From contig NZ_VLOG01000052.1 of the NCBI RefSeq assembly GCF_007655305.1, forward strand, positions 62,001 to 126,000: a stretch of 64,000 nt of DNA, given 5' to 3'. Shown piece by piece: positions 54,119 to 62,198 of this stretch; the first letter of the stretch is position 1, and the number at the start of each line of letters is the position of its first letter. This DNA is from Algoriphagus algorifonticola. GTDB taxonomy: Bacteria > Bacteroidota > Bacteroidia > Cytophagales > Cyclobacteriaceae. Both the position numbers and the translations under genes were made by a program. Under the pieces are notes generated by a model. The model saw only the letters and a list, made by a program, of their open reading frames with translations, ran no database searches and had not been told where the DNA came from.

Positions 54119-55252
54119 TTAGAAGTTAAATTGAAATCTGACAAATCCGGCCTCATCTCCCATGGGCCAATAGCTGTAAAACTCTCCTTTGTAGAAATAG
54201 CCATTATAAGGAATTCTAGTTAGTTCGGGTAAAAATGCCTCACCGATTAAGTTTAAGTCCTGATCATAGGCAAATAGGTAACAGTCGGCTTTTCGCTCCC
54301 TTCCATCCGGAGAGACATAGTAATTTTTGGTAGCAAATCGGAAATAAAGTTTGCGGCTTTCATCCCAATAGAAATTTTCGAATGAGATTTGTTGGCGCAT
54401 TTTATTGGCAATCTCCATCTGTTTTTCTCTGGAATCTACTTCATTGGGAAATGAACCGCTTTTTTGGTTTTCTACCAGTTGATGCTCAAAGGAGATCAAT
54501 TCCATAGAACCCTTCTTGTAGTCATATTTATAGACTTGAGCAGTTGAGTTACAAGTAACCAGTAGTTGATGATTTATCAATTGTAATCCTACCCTATCGC
54601 CATAAAATGAGGCTCCGTTTCCCTGGCGGAAAATCACTTGAAAACCTGTGACTAAATCAAAGGCAGGTAGTTTCAAAACCTTTCCATTCTCATTAACCAT
54701 ATCAAATACCGCAAGGCCGAGAATGGGCTTTCCAAACTCTGCTGGTAAAGAGAAAAAGAAATTTTGCTCTGGGCTGGATTTCAAATAATTAGTAACCATA
54801 AAGGGATTTTCAGACTGAAAATCAATCATATTTTGAAAATCCTGTTCAAATGATTTTAATTTTTTGCCTTCCAGATCATAAATACTTGGAATCACCCCGT
54901 CATAAATCATCAGTTGATCCTCAGGAAGAGCCTGAAATGAGCTAACCCATCCTTTGATTCCTTCTGGGCCTTCCCGTTGGAAGGGATATCTATTGAGCAG
55001 CTTCATTTCCTTCAGGGATATTTCAAAGACCTCGAAGTCTGGCTCATAAAAAGCAAAGACCCGCTCGCCATCCATGCTTAGATCTTCGGAATAGATTCCA
55101 TCGGGAGCAAACACCTCATCTCCTGAGTCTACGACCAAACTGTCAAATTGAAGGCTCAGGTTTTCAAGGACATTCTTGGATTCCTGCGTTGTTTTATCTT
55201 GGTCACAGGAAAAAAGGACCAGTGCCAAAATCAGGGGTAAAAAGCTTTTCAT
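54119..55252 (-). CDS. DUF4221-like lipoprotein, array member 1 (first gene)
   Basis: 377 aa. Lipobox LFSC (C16). Motifs DSLVVDSGDEV, EGPEGIK and YWPMGDEAGFVRF. The gene is first in the leftward array. The 92 bp before it to the TspO gene contain an AT-rich stretch (TATAAACTTTTG on the minus strand) that only loosely matches the -7 consensus. It shares the DxGDE...F and ...GFVRF layout with the other members. Confidence 0.82.
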   Translation of the reverse strand: MKSFLPLILALVLFSCDQDKTTQESKNVLENLSLQFDSLVVDSGDEVFAPDGIYSEDLSMDGERVFAFYEPDFEVFEISLKEMKLLNRYPFQREGPEGIKGWVSSFQALPEDQLMIYDGVIPSIYDLEGKKLKSFEQDFQNMIDFQSENPFMVTNYLKSSPEQNFFFSLPAEFGKPILGLAVFDMVNENGKVLKLPAFDLVTGFQVIFRQGNGASFYGDRVGLQLINHQLLVTCNSTAQVYKYDYKKGSMELISFEHQLVENQKSGSFPNEVDSREKQMEIANKMRQQISFENFYWDESRKLYFRFATKNYYVSPDGRERKADCYLFAYDQDLNLIGEAFLPELTRIPYNGYFYKGEFYSYWPMGDEAGFVRFQFNF

Positions 55253-55344
55253 AACAAAAGTTTATACAGTAAAACTAAATTGATTTTTCTAAAAAGCTAG
55301 TGAAACGACTGTTAATTCGTTTCAATGAACAATAAAATTTGGCT

Positions 55345-55809
55345 TCAATTCAGGCACCAGATAGAAAAATTGAGAAGAGCAGCGAAGCAAACCCAGAGGA
55401 AATAGGGAATCATCAAACCTGATGCCCATGGCGATATTTTCTTAAACTGAAGAATGCAAATAAAGACCAATGCTCCCAAGGGTATGATGACCAACAAGCC
55501 TAAAGCCGGAGATTCCGCTCCAAAAAATGCTGGGGACCAAATCGCGTTTAAAGCAAGCTGAATAAAATAAAGGCTCAATAAAAATCTCTTTTGAGGGTGA
55601 TTGCTTTTCCAGATCAAATAGCAAACCCAACCCATCATCAAATACAATGTCGTCCAGACGGGACCAAACAACCAAGGTGGAGGATTGAAGAAGGGCTTTT
55701 CAAGAGCTGCATACCAGCTATCCGCGCTACTGATGGTAAAATAGGCCCCAGTCAGTCCCGCGGCCTGTGGCAAAATGATGCTGATGATGAGTTTGAGCCA
55801 GTTGGGCAT
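55345..55809 (-). CDS. tspO: TspO/MBR family tryptophan-rich sensory protein
   Basis: 154 aa with five hydrophobic helices. The WYAALEKPFFNPP segment (32-44) followed by FGPVWTTLYLMMGW matches the family ligand pocket. It binds tetrapyrroles or sterol-like ligands in membranes and in some bacteria tunes pigment synthesis or stress. It lies next to the DUF4286-like gene (2 bp) and directly before the carotenoid region on the opposite strand. Confidence 0.9.
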   Translation of the reverse strand: MPNWLKLIISIILPQAAGLTGAYFTISSADSWYAALEKPFFNPPPWLFGPVWTTLYLMMGWVCYLIWKSNHPQKRFLLSLYFIQLALNAIWSPAFFGAESPALGLLVIIPLGALVFICILQFKKISPWASGLMIPYFLWVCFAALLNFSIWCLN

Positions 55810-55811
55810 CC

Positions 55812-56114
55812 TTAAATGATTTCCAAAAGGGTTCGGAAGGCCAAAGCTTTCTCCTGATAACGTTCTTGTGTTTTGGCTCTCAAGGCAGGGGCATGCTTGG
55901 TTTCGTACTCCTGCATTTTGGCAAGGCTCTCAGTGAAGTATTGCACTGCATAGTTGGTACTGCCATCATCCGACTGCTGGATTAACCTTAATAATTTATG
56001 CTCAGTAAAAATACCAGTAGCCATAACTTCCGGAATATGGGTGTCTTTTAGCCATTGAATAAAGTCTTCTTCTATCTCTGGAGCAACATTGATGGTGACG
56101 TTGTATAGTATCAT
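55812..56114 (-). CDS. DUF4286-like small protein
   Basis: 100 aa from ATG 56114 (MILYNVTINV); the frame could start 13 codons upstream but the family begins here. The ferredoxin-like VTINVAPEIEEDFIQWLKDTHI and YAVQYFT strands match the DUF4286 family of small cytoplasmic proteins. The function is unknown. It is the first gene of a pair with tspO. Confidence 0.78.
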   Translation of the reverse strand: MILYNVTINVAPEIEEDFIQWLKDTHIPEVMATGIFTEHKLLRLIQQSDDGSTNYAVQYFTESLAKMQEYETKHAPALRAKTQERYQEKALAFRTLLEII

Positions 56115-56219
56115 TTCGTAGTTTTGTAGGGATTTTCCTTTTTTTAATAACAAATTTGGAACATCAAAGTTAGGAATCCCAAACTTAAAACCTCAATTCT
56201 GCTCACCCAAGCGTCGCTC

Positions 56220-56885
56220 ATGCATAAAGTAGTCACTGAAAACAGCTCCGGGACCAATATAAAAGTAATCATTGCCATAGCAGTAATCATCATTCTCCAT
56301 GGGGTTGGCTTGGTGGGCCTCAGCTTGCCAGAATATAGAGATTGGTTTTTGAGTATGACACCGGCTCAGCTACTGACTTCTTTGGTGATCATTCTTCTAT
56401 TTCACAGAGGTTGGTCTGATTCTTTTCCGATTTTTGCCGCCGCAGCATTTTGGATAGGATTCGGGGCAGAACTGATAGGAATTCACACGGGCTATTTATT
56501 TGGAGACTATGTATATGGTCCGACCTTGGGACCTAAGCTTTGGGAGGTTCCTATTATAATAGGTGTCAATTGGTTTATTTTAGCCTATCTCACCGGACTT
56601 GCCTTTCAAAAAATTCCCAATGATTATTATGCGGCATTTTTAGGAGCTACAGCGATGACTGCGATAGATTATATTCTGGAGCCGGTAGCAGTTGCTTTGG
56701 ATTTTTGGTATTGGAAATTTGACATCATTCCTGTAGGCAATTATCTGGGATGGTTTTTTATAGCCTACATCATCCACCTGATCTTTAGAAAAGCAAAGTT
56801 CGAAAAGCAGAATCCTATTGCACTGGCTTTGCTTTTGACATTAATTTTATTCTTTACAGTGCTCAATTTCACCGTTGTGGAATGA
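56220..56885 (+). CDS. cruF: CruF-like carotenoid hydratase (carotenoid biosynthesis protein)
   Basis: 221 aa, mostly membrane helices. It shows the pattern of the CruF/DUF422 family: FGAELIGIHTGYLFGDYVYG, WEVPIIIGVNWFIL and DYILEPVAVALDFWYWKF with acidic residues for water addition. In the Cytophagales carotenoid route it adds a hydroxyl at C-1' of an acyclic end. It opens the rightward carotenoid cluster. The gap of about 98 bp to crtZ leaves co-transcription uncertain. Confidence 0.83.
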   Translation: MHKVVTENSSGTNIKVIIAIAVIIILHGVGLVGLSLPEYRDWFLSMTPAQLLTSLVIILLFHRGWSDSFPIFAAAAFWIGFGAELIGIHTGYLFGDYVYGPTLGPKLWEVPIIIGVNWFILAYLTGLAFQKIPNDYYAAFLGATAMTAIDYILEPVAVALDFWYWKFDIIPVGNYLGWFFIAYIIHLIFRKAKFEKQNPIALALLLTLILFFTVLNFTVVE

Positions 56886-56983
56886 TTTATGACAGGAATC
56901 ATAAAATATTATTGATGAAAGCTGAAACAAAAGGTCAAATTGCAGCTTATAACAAAACTGTCACTTAATAAGTTGTTTTCGTG

Positions 56984-57430
56984 ATGATTAAAGCTATAGG
57001 ATTTATCTTTCTGGGATTTATCGTAATGGAATTTTCCGGCTGGTTGATTCACAAGTATCTGATGCATGGTCCTCTATGGATGATTCACAAGACACATCAT
57101 CGGCCATCCAAGTCTTTCTTTGAGTTGAATGATTTGTTTTCGTTACTCTTCGGAAGTATTGCAGTAGTATTGATTTTCCTGGGATTGGAAAATCTTGATT
57201 ATCGGTTTTGGATGGGAATCGGAATCAGTTTGTACGGAGTACTCTATTTCTTTTTGCATGATGTTTTGGTTCATCGCAGGTTGAAATGGTTTGACCGACC
57301 CAAAAATGCTTTCCTAAAAGGAATCTTCAAGGCGCATCAAGCGCATCATAAAACCAATCAAAAGGAAGATGCTGTTTCCTTTGGATTGTTCGTAGTACCC
57401 AGAGAATATTTTAAACAGGAAGAAAAGTGA
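56984..57430 (+). CDS. crtZ: Beta-carotene hydroxylase CrtZ
   Basis: 148 aa from ATG 56984 (a GTG codon lies just before). The four His motifs are complete: HKYLMH (23-28), HKTHH (35-39), HDVLVH (92-97) and HQAHH (118-122). It hydroxylates C-3 of the beta ring. Its stop overlaps the GTG start of the carH-like gene by 4 bp, linking pigment chemistry to the regulator in one transcript. Confidence 0.93.
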   Translation: MIKAIGFIFLGFIVMEFSGWLIHKYLMHGPLWMIHKTHHRPSKSFFELNDLFSLLFGSIAVVLIFLGLENLDYRFWMGIGISLYGVLYFFLHDVLVHRRLKWFDRPKNAFLKGIFKAHQAHHKTNQKEDAVSFGLFVVPREYFKQEEK

Positions 57431-58323
57431 GCACTTATTCGATCAAAGATCTAGAGCAACTTTCAGGTATCAAAGCCCATACATTACGTATTTGGGAGCA
57501 GCGTTACAATTTGCTAAGCCCCAAAAGGACTGATACCAATATCCGTTATTATGATGATGCGGACCTGAAACTGATTTTGAATGTCGCTTTGTTGAATGAC
57601 AATGGCTTCAAGATCAGTAAGATTGCATCTATGGAAGAGGGAGAGATTCGTACCGAAGTGATGAAACTGACGGAAAGATCTCTAACCCATGACGATCAAA
57701 TTCATGCATTGACTATCTGTATGATAGAAATGGATGAGGAACGTTTCGATAAAATTCTTTCTTCCAATATCCTTAAACTGGGCTTTGAGCAAACCATGCT
57801 CAACATCATCTATCCATTCATGTCTAAGATTGGAGTGCTTTGGCAAACCGGAGCGATCAATCCGGCTCAGGAGCATTTCATTTCTAACCTGGTCAGACAG
57901 AAACTCATTGTAGCTATAGATGGTCAAGTGGTAAATGGTGGAGGAAAGAAATTTTTACTATTCCTACCAGAAGGCGAACTTCATGAAATTTCCTTGCTTT
58001 TCGCAGCTTATCTGATCAAAAGCATGGGACATAAGGTAATATACTTAGGACAAAGCACCCCTAATGATGATCTCCTTTCCGTTTATAAATTGCATAGACC
58101 TGATTACCTTTTAACTGTGATTACTACCTCACCGAGTTCGGAATATGCACAAGACTATGTGGATGCTTTGTCAGAGCGTTTTCTGGAAGCAAAAATCTTG
58201 ATCACAGGGTATCAAGTGATCGGTCAGGATTTAAAATTCCCGGCCAATGTGCAGCAACTCAATTACATCAGGGACATCAAAGTTATGCTGGAAGAGCTCG
58301 CAGAAGTGACTCAAGAGAAATAG
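57427..58323 (+). CDS. CarH/LitR-like MerR regulator with B12-binding domain
   Basis: 298 aa from a GTG start overlapping the crtZ stop. N-terminal MerR HTH (3-70; IKDLEQLSGIKAHTLRIWEQRYNLL). The C-terminal cobalamin domain retains W139 and E149-H150, the W-x9-EH motif that in CarH covers the adenosyl group, and a GExH-type lower ligand motif GELHEIS (H186; the Gly after x2 is Ser). The layout suggests a light-sensing repressor of carotenoid genes. The divergence at the last motif position is worth noting. It precedes the terminator at 58351. Confidence 0.9.
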   Translation: MSTYSIKDLEQLSGIKAHTLRIWEQRYNLLSPKRTDTNIRYYDDADLKLILNVALLNDNGFKISKIASMEEGEIRTEVMKLTERSLTHDDQIHALTICMIEMDEERFDKILSSNILKLGFEQTMLNIIYPFMSKIGVLWQTGAINPAQEHFISNLVRQKLIVAIDGQVVNGGGKKFLLFLPEGELHEISLLFAAYLIKSMGHKVIYLGQSTPNDDLLSVYKLHRPDYLLTVITTSPSSEYAQDYVDALSERFLEAKILITGYQVIGQDLKFPANVQQLNYIRDIKVMLEELAEVTQEK

Positions 58324-58343
58324 TCTAAAGAATTTAGCAATAA

Positions 58344-58353
58344 ATTAAACAAA
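58344..58353 (-). promoter_or_regulatory. Single TTTGTTTAAT-type half-site after carH
   Basis: ATTAAACAAA, identical to the half-sites in the two dyads downstream. It overlaps the left arm of the terminator, so it may be chance or a spare binding site. Confidence 0.35.
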
Positions 58354-58380
58354 AGGCATTCTACCAAGAATGCCTTTTTT
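58351..58380 (+). terminator. Rho-independent terminator after the carH-like gene
   Basis: AAAAGGCATT, 8-nt loop, AATGCCTTTT (58351-58378), then T residues. It separates the crtZ-carH transcript from the sigma factor operon, which therefore needs its own promoter. Confidence 0.88.
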
Positions 58381-58437
58381 TGTCCATTTATATCCAAATT
58401 CGGCCATAAATCCCAATAAAGAGCGGTCAGGAAATAA

Positions 58438-58471
58438 TTTGTTTAATCTAATTGAAAAAAAATTAAACAAA
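58438..58471. promoter_or_regulatory. Operator-like dyad 1 upstream of the carotenoid sigma gene
   Basis: TTTGTTTAAT (58438-58447) and its exact complement ATTAAACAAA (58462-58471), start to start 24 bp. The dyad ends 3 bp before the -33 element. Its arrangement is repeated 44 bp downstream. Confidence 0.75.
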
Positions 58472-58474
58472 AGC

Positions 58475-58505
58475 TTTGTATTTTGTTTAAGTATTCCTAA
58501 GTTTG
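58475..58505 (+). promoter_or_regulatory. Promoter of the sigma factor/crtI operon
   Basis: TTTG (58475-58478), spacer of exactly 19 bp, TAAGTTTG (58498-58505). This matches the Bacteroidota consensus TTTG-N19-TAnnTTTG at every fixed position. The expected start is near 58512, some 18 nt before the ATG at 58530. Confidence 0.85.
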
Positions 58506-58515
58506 ATTAAACAAA
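58482..58515. promoter_or_regulatory. Operator-like dyad 2, overlapping the promoter
   Basis: TTTGTTTAA (58482-58490; the tenth base is G) and ATTAAACAAA (58506-58515), again 24 bp start to start. The left half-site falls in the promoter spacer and the right one directly follows the -7 element, so bound protein would block RNA polymerase. Confidence 0.78.
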
Positions 58516-58529
58516 AACACAAAGCTACC

Positions 58530-59042
58530 ATGACAACTCTAGAATTCAGTTACTCACTACACAAGCTTTCCAGCACACTGAAACCATTTGCACTGAAGTT
58601 AACCAGAGACATGGATGATGCAAATGATTTGTTACAAGACACCATGGTAAAGGCATTTACCAACAGAGATAAGTTTACAGAAGGTACCAACCTGAAAGCA
58701 TGGTTGTATACCATTATGAAAAACACCTTCATCACCAACTATCAGCGAATGGTCAGAAGGGGCACATTCGTAGACACCACAGACAATCTTCATTACATCA
58801 ATTCCAGCGATTCTCAAATTGAGAATGGCGTGTATGGAAACTTTGCGATGGAAGATATTTACACCGCAATTGACAAACTGGACGATGTATACAAGACTCC
58901 TTTTATGATGCACTACAGAGGATTCAAGTATCATGAAATTGCGGATAAGTTGCAGATTCCAATTGGAACTGTAAAGAATAGAATACATATTGCCAGAAAG
59001 CTGTTGAAAGATGATCTAGCAGTTTATAAGAATAAAAATTGA
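58530..59042 (+). CDS. ECF-type RNA polymerase sigma factor of the carotenoid operon
   Basis: 170 aa from ATG 58530; a TTG at 58503 overlaps the promoter and is rejected. Region 2 is about 10-75 (DANDLLQDTMVKAF...NLKAWLYTIMKNTFI) and region 4 is 115-163 (KTPFMMHYRGFKYHEIADKLQIPIGTVKNRI). There is no anti-sigma gene next to it; instead a CarH-like repressor lies upstream. It is 4 bp before crtI, so it probably boosts expression of pigment genes. Confidence 0.92.
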   Translation: MTTLEFSYSLHKLSSTLKPFALKLTRDMDDANDLLQDTMVKAFTNRDKFTEGTNLKAWLYTIMKNTFITNYQRMVRRGTFVDTTDNLHYINSSDSQIENGVYGNFAMEDIYTAIDKLDDVYKTPFMMHYRGFKYHEIADKLQIPIGTVKNRIHIARKLLKDDLAVYKNKN

Positions 59043-59046
59043 TCCT

Positions 59047-60528
59047 ATGAGTAAAAAGCATGTGGTGGTAATCGGTTCTGGCTTTGCAGGACTTTCAGTA
59101 GCCACCCATCTGGCAGGAGAGAGTTGTTCAGTTACCCTTTTAGAAAAAAACGAAACCCCAGGAGGTCGAGCGAGAAAGTTTGAGCACCAGGGGTTTGTTT
59201 TTGATATGGGTCCCAGTTGGTACTGGATGCCGGATGTATTTGAGGATTATTTTGCCCGATTTGGGAAAAAGCCATCCGACTATTATGATCTGATTCGTCT
59301 GGATCCTTCTTATGCTGTCATTTATGGAGAGCAAGAAGTTCTGGATATTCCTGCCAATATGGATGAATTCAAAGCCATGTTGGATAGAATCGAACCAGGT
59401 GCAGGCAAGCAGCTGGATTTATTTTTAGAGCAGGCAAAATACAAGTACGAGGTAGGCATTCACGATTTGGTCAAAAGGCCAAGCAGATCTCTATTGGAAT
59501 TTGCCTCTCCGGGATTGCTCGTGGATATGGTGAAAATGGATATTTTCCAATCCATGTCTAAGCATGTTCGCAAGTTTTTCAAATCTGAGCAGATTATTCG
59601 TTTGATGGAATTTCCTGTTCTCTTTTTAGGAGAAACAGCTGAAAATATTCCTGCCCTTTATTCTCTAATGAACTATGCGGATATCGCTTTGGGTACTTGG
59701 TATCCTAAAAAGGGAATGCACGAGATTATCCGAGGGATGGTTTCCTTGGCTGAAGAAAAAGGAGTTGAAATCCGCTATGCATCCGAAGTAGAAGAAATTG
59801 AGGTGGAAAAAGGCTTGGCTAAACGAGTTCGTCTAATTTCTGGAGAAAAAATTGAAGCGGATATTGTGATTGCCGGTGCAGATTATCATCACGTGGATAA
59901 GCATTTGCTCAATCCTAATTACAGCAATTATTCTGAGGAATACTGGGACAAGCGGGTTATGGCTCCCTCCAGTTTGTTGTTTTACTTGGGAATTGATAAA
60001 AAACTGAAGAATCTGCGTCATCACAACCTGTTTTTTGATGAGCCACTGGGTCCTCACGCCGACGCGATTTACAAAAATCCAAGATGGCCAGAGAAGCCGC
60101 TTTTCTATGCTTCCGTCCCATCAATTACAGATTCCACAGTAGCTCCTGAGGGAAAAGAAAATATGTTTTTATTAATTCCTTTGGCTCCTGACCTCGAGGA
60201 TTCTGAGGGAATGAGAGAAAAATATTACCACATCATCATGGACCGTCTAGAGAAAATCACGGGTCAGGATGTACGTTCGCATGTGATTTATAAAAGATCT
60301 TATGCCCATTCGGATTTCAAGTCGGACTATCATGCCTTCAAAGGGAATGCCTATGGCTTAGCTAATACGCTTTTGCAAACGGCTATTTTGAAACCTTCTT
60401 TGAAAAACAAAAAGGTTAAAAACCTGTATTATACGGGTCAGCTTACTGTACCTGGACCGGGTGTTCCACCATCCCTGATTTCGGGGCAGGTAGTGGCAAA
60501 AGAAGTGATCAAAGAAAACAATCTGTAA
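59047..60528 (+). CDS. crtI: Phytoene desaturase CrtI
   Basis: 493 aa. FAD-binding GSGFAGL (10-16) and acidic LLEKN, then RARKFEHQGFVFDMGPS, and the C-terminal signature YYTGQLTVPGPGVPPSLISG. It desaturates phytoene to lycopene. The window has no second desaturase (crtD). It lies 4 bp after the sigma factor and 21 bp before crtB. Confidence 0.95.
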   Translation: MSKKHVVVIGSGFAGLSVATHLAGESCSVTLLEKNETPGGRARKFEHQGFVFDMGPSWYWMPDVFEDYFARFGKKPSDYYDLIRLDPSYAVIYGEQEVLDIPANMDEFKAMLDRIEPGAGKQLDLFLEQAKYKYEVGIHDLVKRPSRSLLEFASPGLLVDMVKMDIFQSMSKHVRKFFKSEQIIRLMEFPVLFLGETAENIPALYSLMNYADIALGTWYPKKGMHEIIRGMVSLAEEKGVEIRYASEVEEIEVEKGLAKRVRLISGEKIEADIVIAGADYHHVDKHLLNPNYSNYSEEYWDKRVMAPSSLLFYLGIDKKLKNLRHHNLFFDEPLGPHADAIYKNPRWPEKPLFYASVPSITDSTVAPEGKENMFLLIPLAPDLEDSEGMREKYYHIIMDRLEKITGQDVRSHVIYKRSYAHSDFKSDYHAFKGNAYGLANTLLQTAILKPSLKNKKVKNLYYTGQLTVPGPGVPPSLISGQVVAKEVIKENNL

Positions 60529-60549
60529 ATAAATAGGTATATTATAGCA

Positions 60550-61392
60550 ATGGATGCTAAAGCACTTTTTGACCAAACCACACTGGAATGTAGCCGACTG
60601 ATCACTCAGCGATACAGTACAAGCTTCACGCTAGGGATCAAAACTTTGGACAAAAAGTTTCATCTTCCTATTTATGCCATCTATGGTTTTGTTCGGTATG
60701 CCGATGAAATTGTGGATACTTTTCATGATCAGGATAAGGCGGCTTTATTGGAGAGGTTTAAAAAAGACACCTATGAGGCCATTGATGCAAAAATCTCCCT
60801 CAATCCGGTTTTGCATGCATTTCAACTCATAGTTAATCAATATAAAATTGACCTGGACTTAATTGAGGCCTTCCTTCATAGCATGGAAATGGACCTGGAT
60901 TTCAAAAAATATAATGATTCCAAATACAATGAATACATCTATGGCTCGGCAGAAGTTGTAGGCCTGATGTGTTTGAAAGTTTTCTGTGAGGGTAATCAGG
61001 AAATATATGACCGACTGAAAGAGCCAGCATGTAAGCTAGGAGCCGCTTTCCAAAAGGTCAATTTCCTTCGGGATATCAAAAGTGATTTTGAAGAAAGAGG
61101 CAGGGTTTATTTTCCGGGTGTAGATTACAAGCTTTTCAATCGAGATATAAAAACTCAGATAGAGGAAGATATTCAGAAAGATTTTAATGACTCTCTGATT
61201 GGAATCGAACAGTTACCGGATGGTGCAAAATTAGGGGTGAAAGTGGCGTATCTCTATTACCAAAAGTTATTCGATAAAATCAAAGGTTTGCCTGCCGAAA
61301 CTATCACGCAGCAGAGAATCCGTATTCCTAATTCCAAGAAGATTTCTTTATTGGTTGGGACCTATTTTGGCACCAAACTGGGCATTAGTTAA
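60550..61392 (+). CDS. crtB: Phytoene synthase CrtB
   Basis: 280 aa. Both prenyl-phosphate-binding motifs are present: DEIVD (D52-D56) and NFLRDIKSD (D175/D179). It condenses two geranylgeranyl diphosphates to phytoene. Its stop shares one base with the start of crtYcd (TAATG), so the two are translationally coupled. Confidence 0.95.
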   Translation: MDAKALFDQTTLECSRLITQRYSTSFTLGIKTLDKKFHLPIYAIYGFVRYADEIVDTFHDQDKAALLERFKKDTYEAIDAKISLNPVLHAFQLIVNQYKIDLDLIEAFLHSMEMDLDFKKYNDSKYNEYIYGSAEVVGLMCLKVFCEGNQEIYDRLKEPACKLGAAFQKVNFLRDIKSDFEERGRVYFPGVDYKLFNRDIKTQIEEDIQKDFNDSLIGIEQLPDGAKLGVKVAYLYYQKLFDKIKGLPAETITQQRIRIPNSKKISLLVGTYFGTKLGIS

Positions 61393-62102
61393 TGGAGCAT
61401 TATTTGTATCTGGCGATCAATCTTTTTACCATTTCCTTTCCTTTGGTAAGATCTTTTGAGCCTAAAATCAGGTACGCTACTAAATGGTACGCCCTTTTCC
61501 CAGCGATATTCTTCACTGGAGCGTTCTTTCTGATTTGGGATCACTGGTTTACGGTAATGGGAGTATGGGAATTTAACCCCGATTATTTGGTAGGGATTTA
61601 CTTCTTTCAATTGCCTTTGGAAGAGTGGCTGTTTTTCTTGACAGTTCCTTTTGCCTGTATATTTATCTATGAGGTACTGATTTATTTTTTCCCGAAGGAT
61701 ATTTTCCTTCCTTTTGGAAAGCCTTTTGTCTATATCATGGTCCCATTTTTATTAGGTTTTGCAGTTTGGCACTTGGACAAATGGTACACGTCGGTCAATT
61801 TTTTCGTAGGAGCAATCGCTTTATTGGTGCACTTTCTAGTATTTAATGATAAATATTTAGGTCGCTTCTTATTTGCCTATTTGGTTCATCTAATACCGTT
61901 TTTCCTGTGTAATGGAGTTCTGACAGGTGGGTTGACAGAAGAGCCGGTGGTGATTTATAACAATGCCGAAAATTTAGGTATCCGAATTTGGACAGTTCCA
62001 ATTGAGGATAGTATTTACTCGATGACGCTCTTGTTGATGAATGTGAGTATATTCGAAAGTATCAGAAGCCGAAAAACAATTCATTCCCTGAAAAGTTTAT
62101 AG
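61392..62102 (+). CDS. crtYcd: Fused lycopene beta-cyclase CrtYcd
   Basis: 236 aa, seven or so membrane helices. It joins the two small cyclase subunits in one chain: the first half has FQLPLEEWLFF (PLEEW 75-79) and the second TVPIEDSIY (PIED 203-206), the two active-site motifs of CrtYc and CrtYd. Such fusions are known in Cytophagales carotenoid clusters and can act on one end to give a monocyclic product. It starts on the last base of the crtB stop. Confidence 0.9.
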   Translation: MEHYLYLAINLFTISFPLVRSFEPKIRYATKWYALFPAIFFTGAFFLIWDHWFTVMGVWEFNPDYLVGIYFFQLPLEEWLFFLTVPFACIFIYEVLIYFFPKDIFLPFGKPFVYIMVPFLLGFAVWHLDKWYTSVNFFVGAIALLVHFLVFNDKYLGRFLFAYLVHLIPFFLCNGVLTGGLTEEPVVIYNNAENLGIRIWTVPIEDSIYSMTLLLMNVSIFESIRSRKTIHSLKSL

Positions 62103-62198
62103 GCTATGAATTCAGGCAGGTCAAAAATCTTAAGTCTTAAGACGGTAAATTTTCTGAAAAAAACAGCTTGAGGACTAGTAAAACATAATCCAATTCAG

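Noticed and set aside
58632-58988. 118-codon frame opposite the sigma factor
   Set aside because: Fully contained in the antisense of a well-supported gene with sigma regions 2 and 4.
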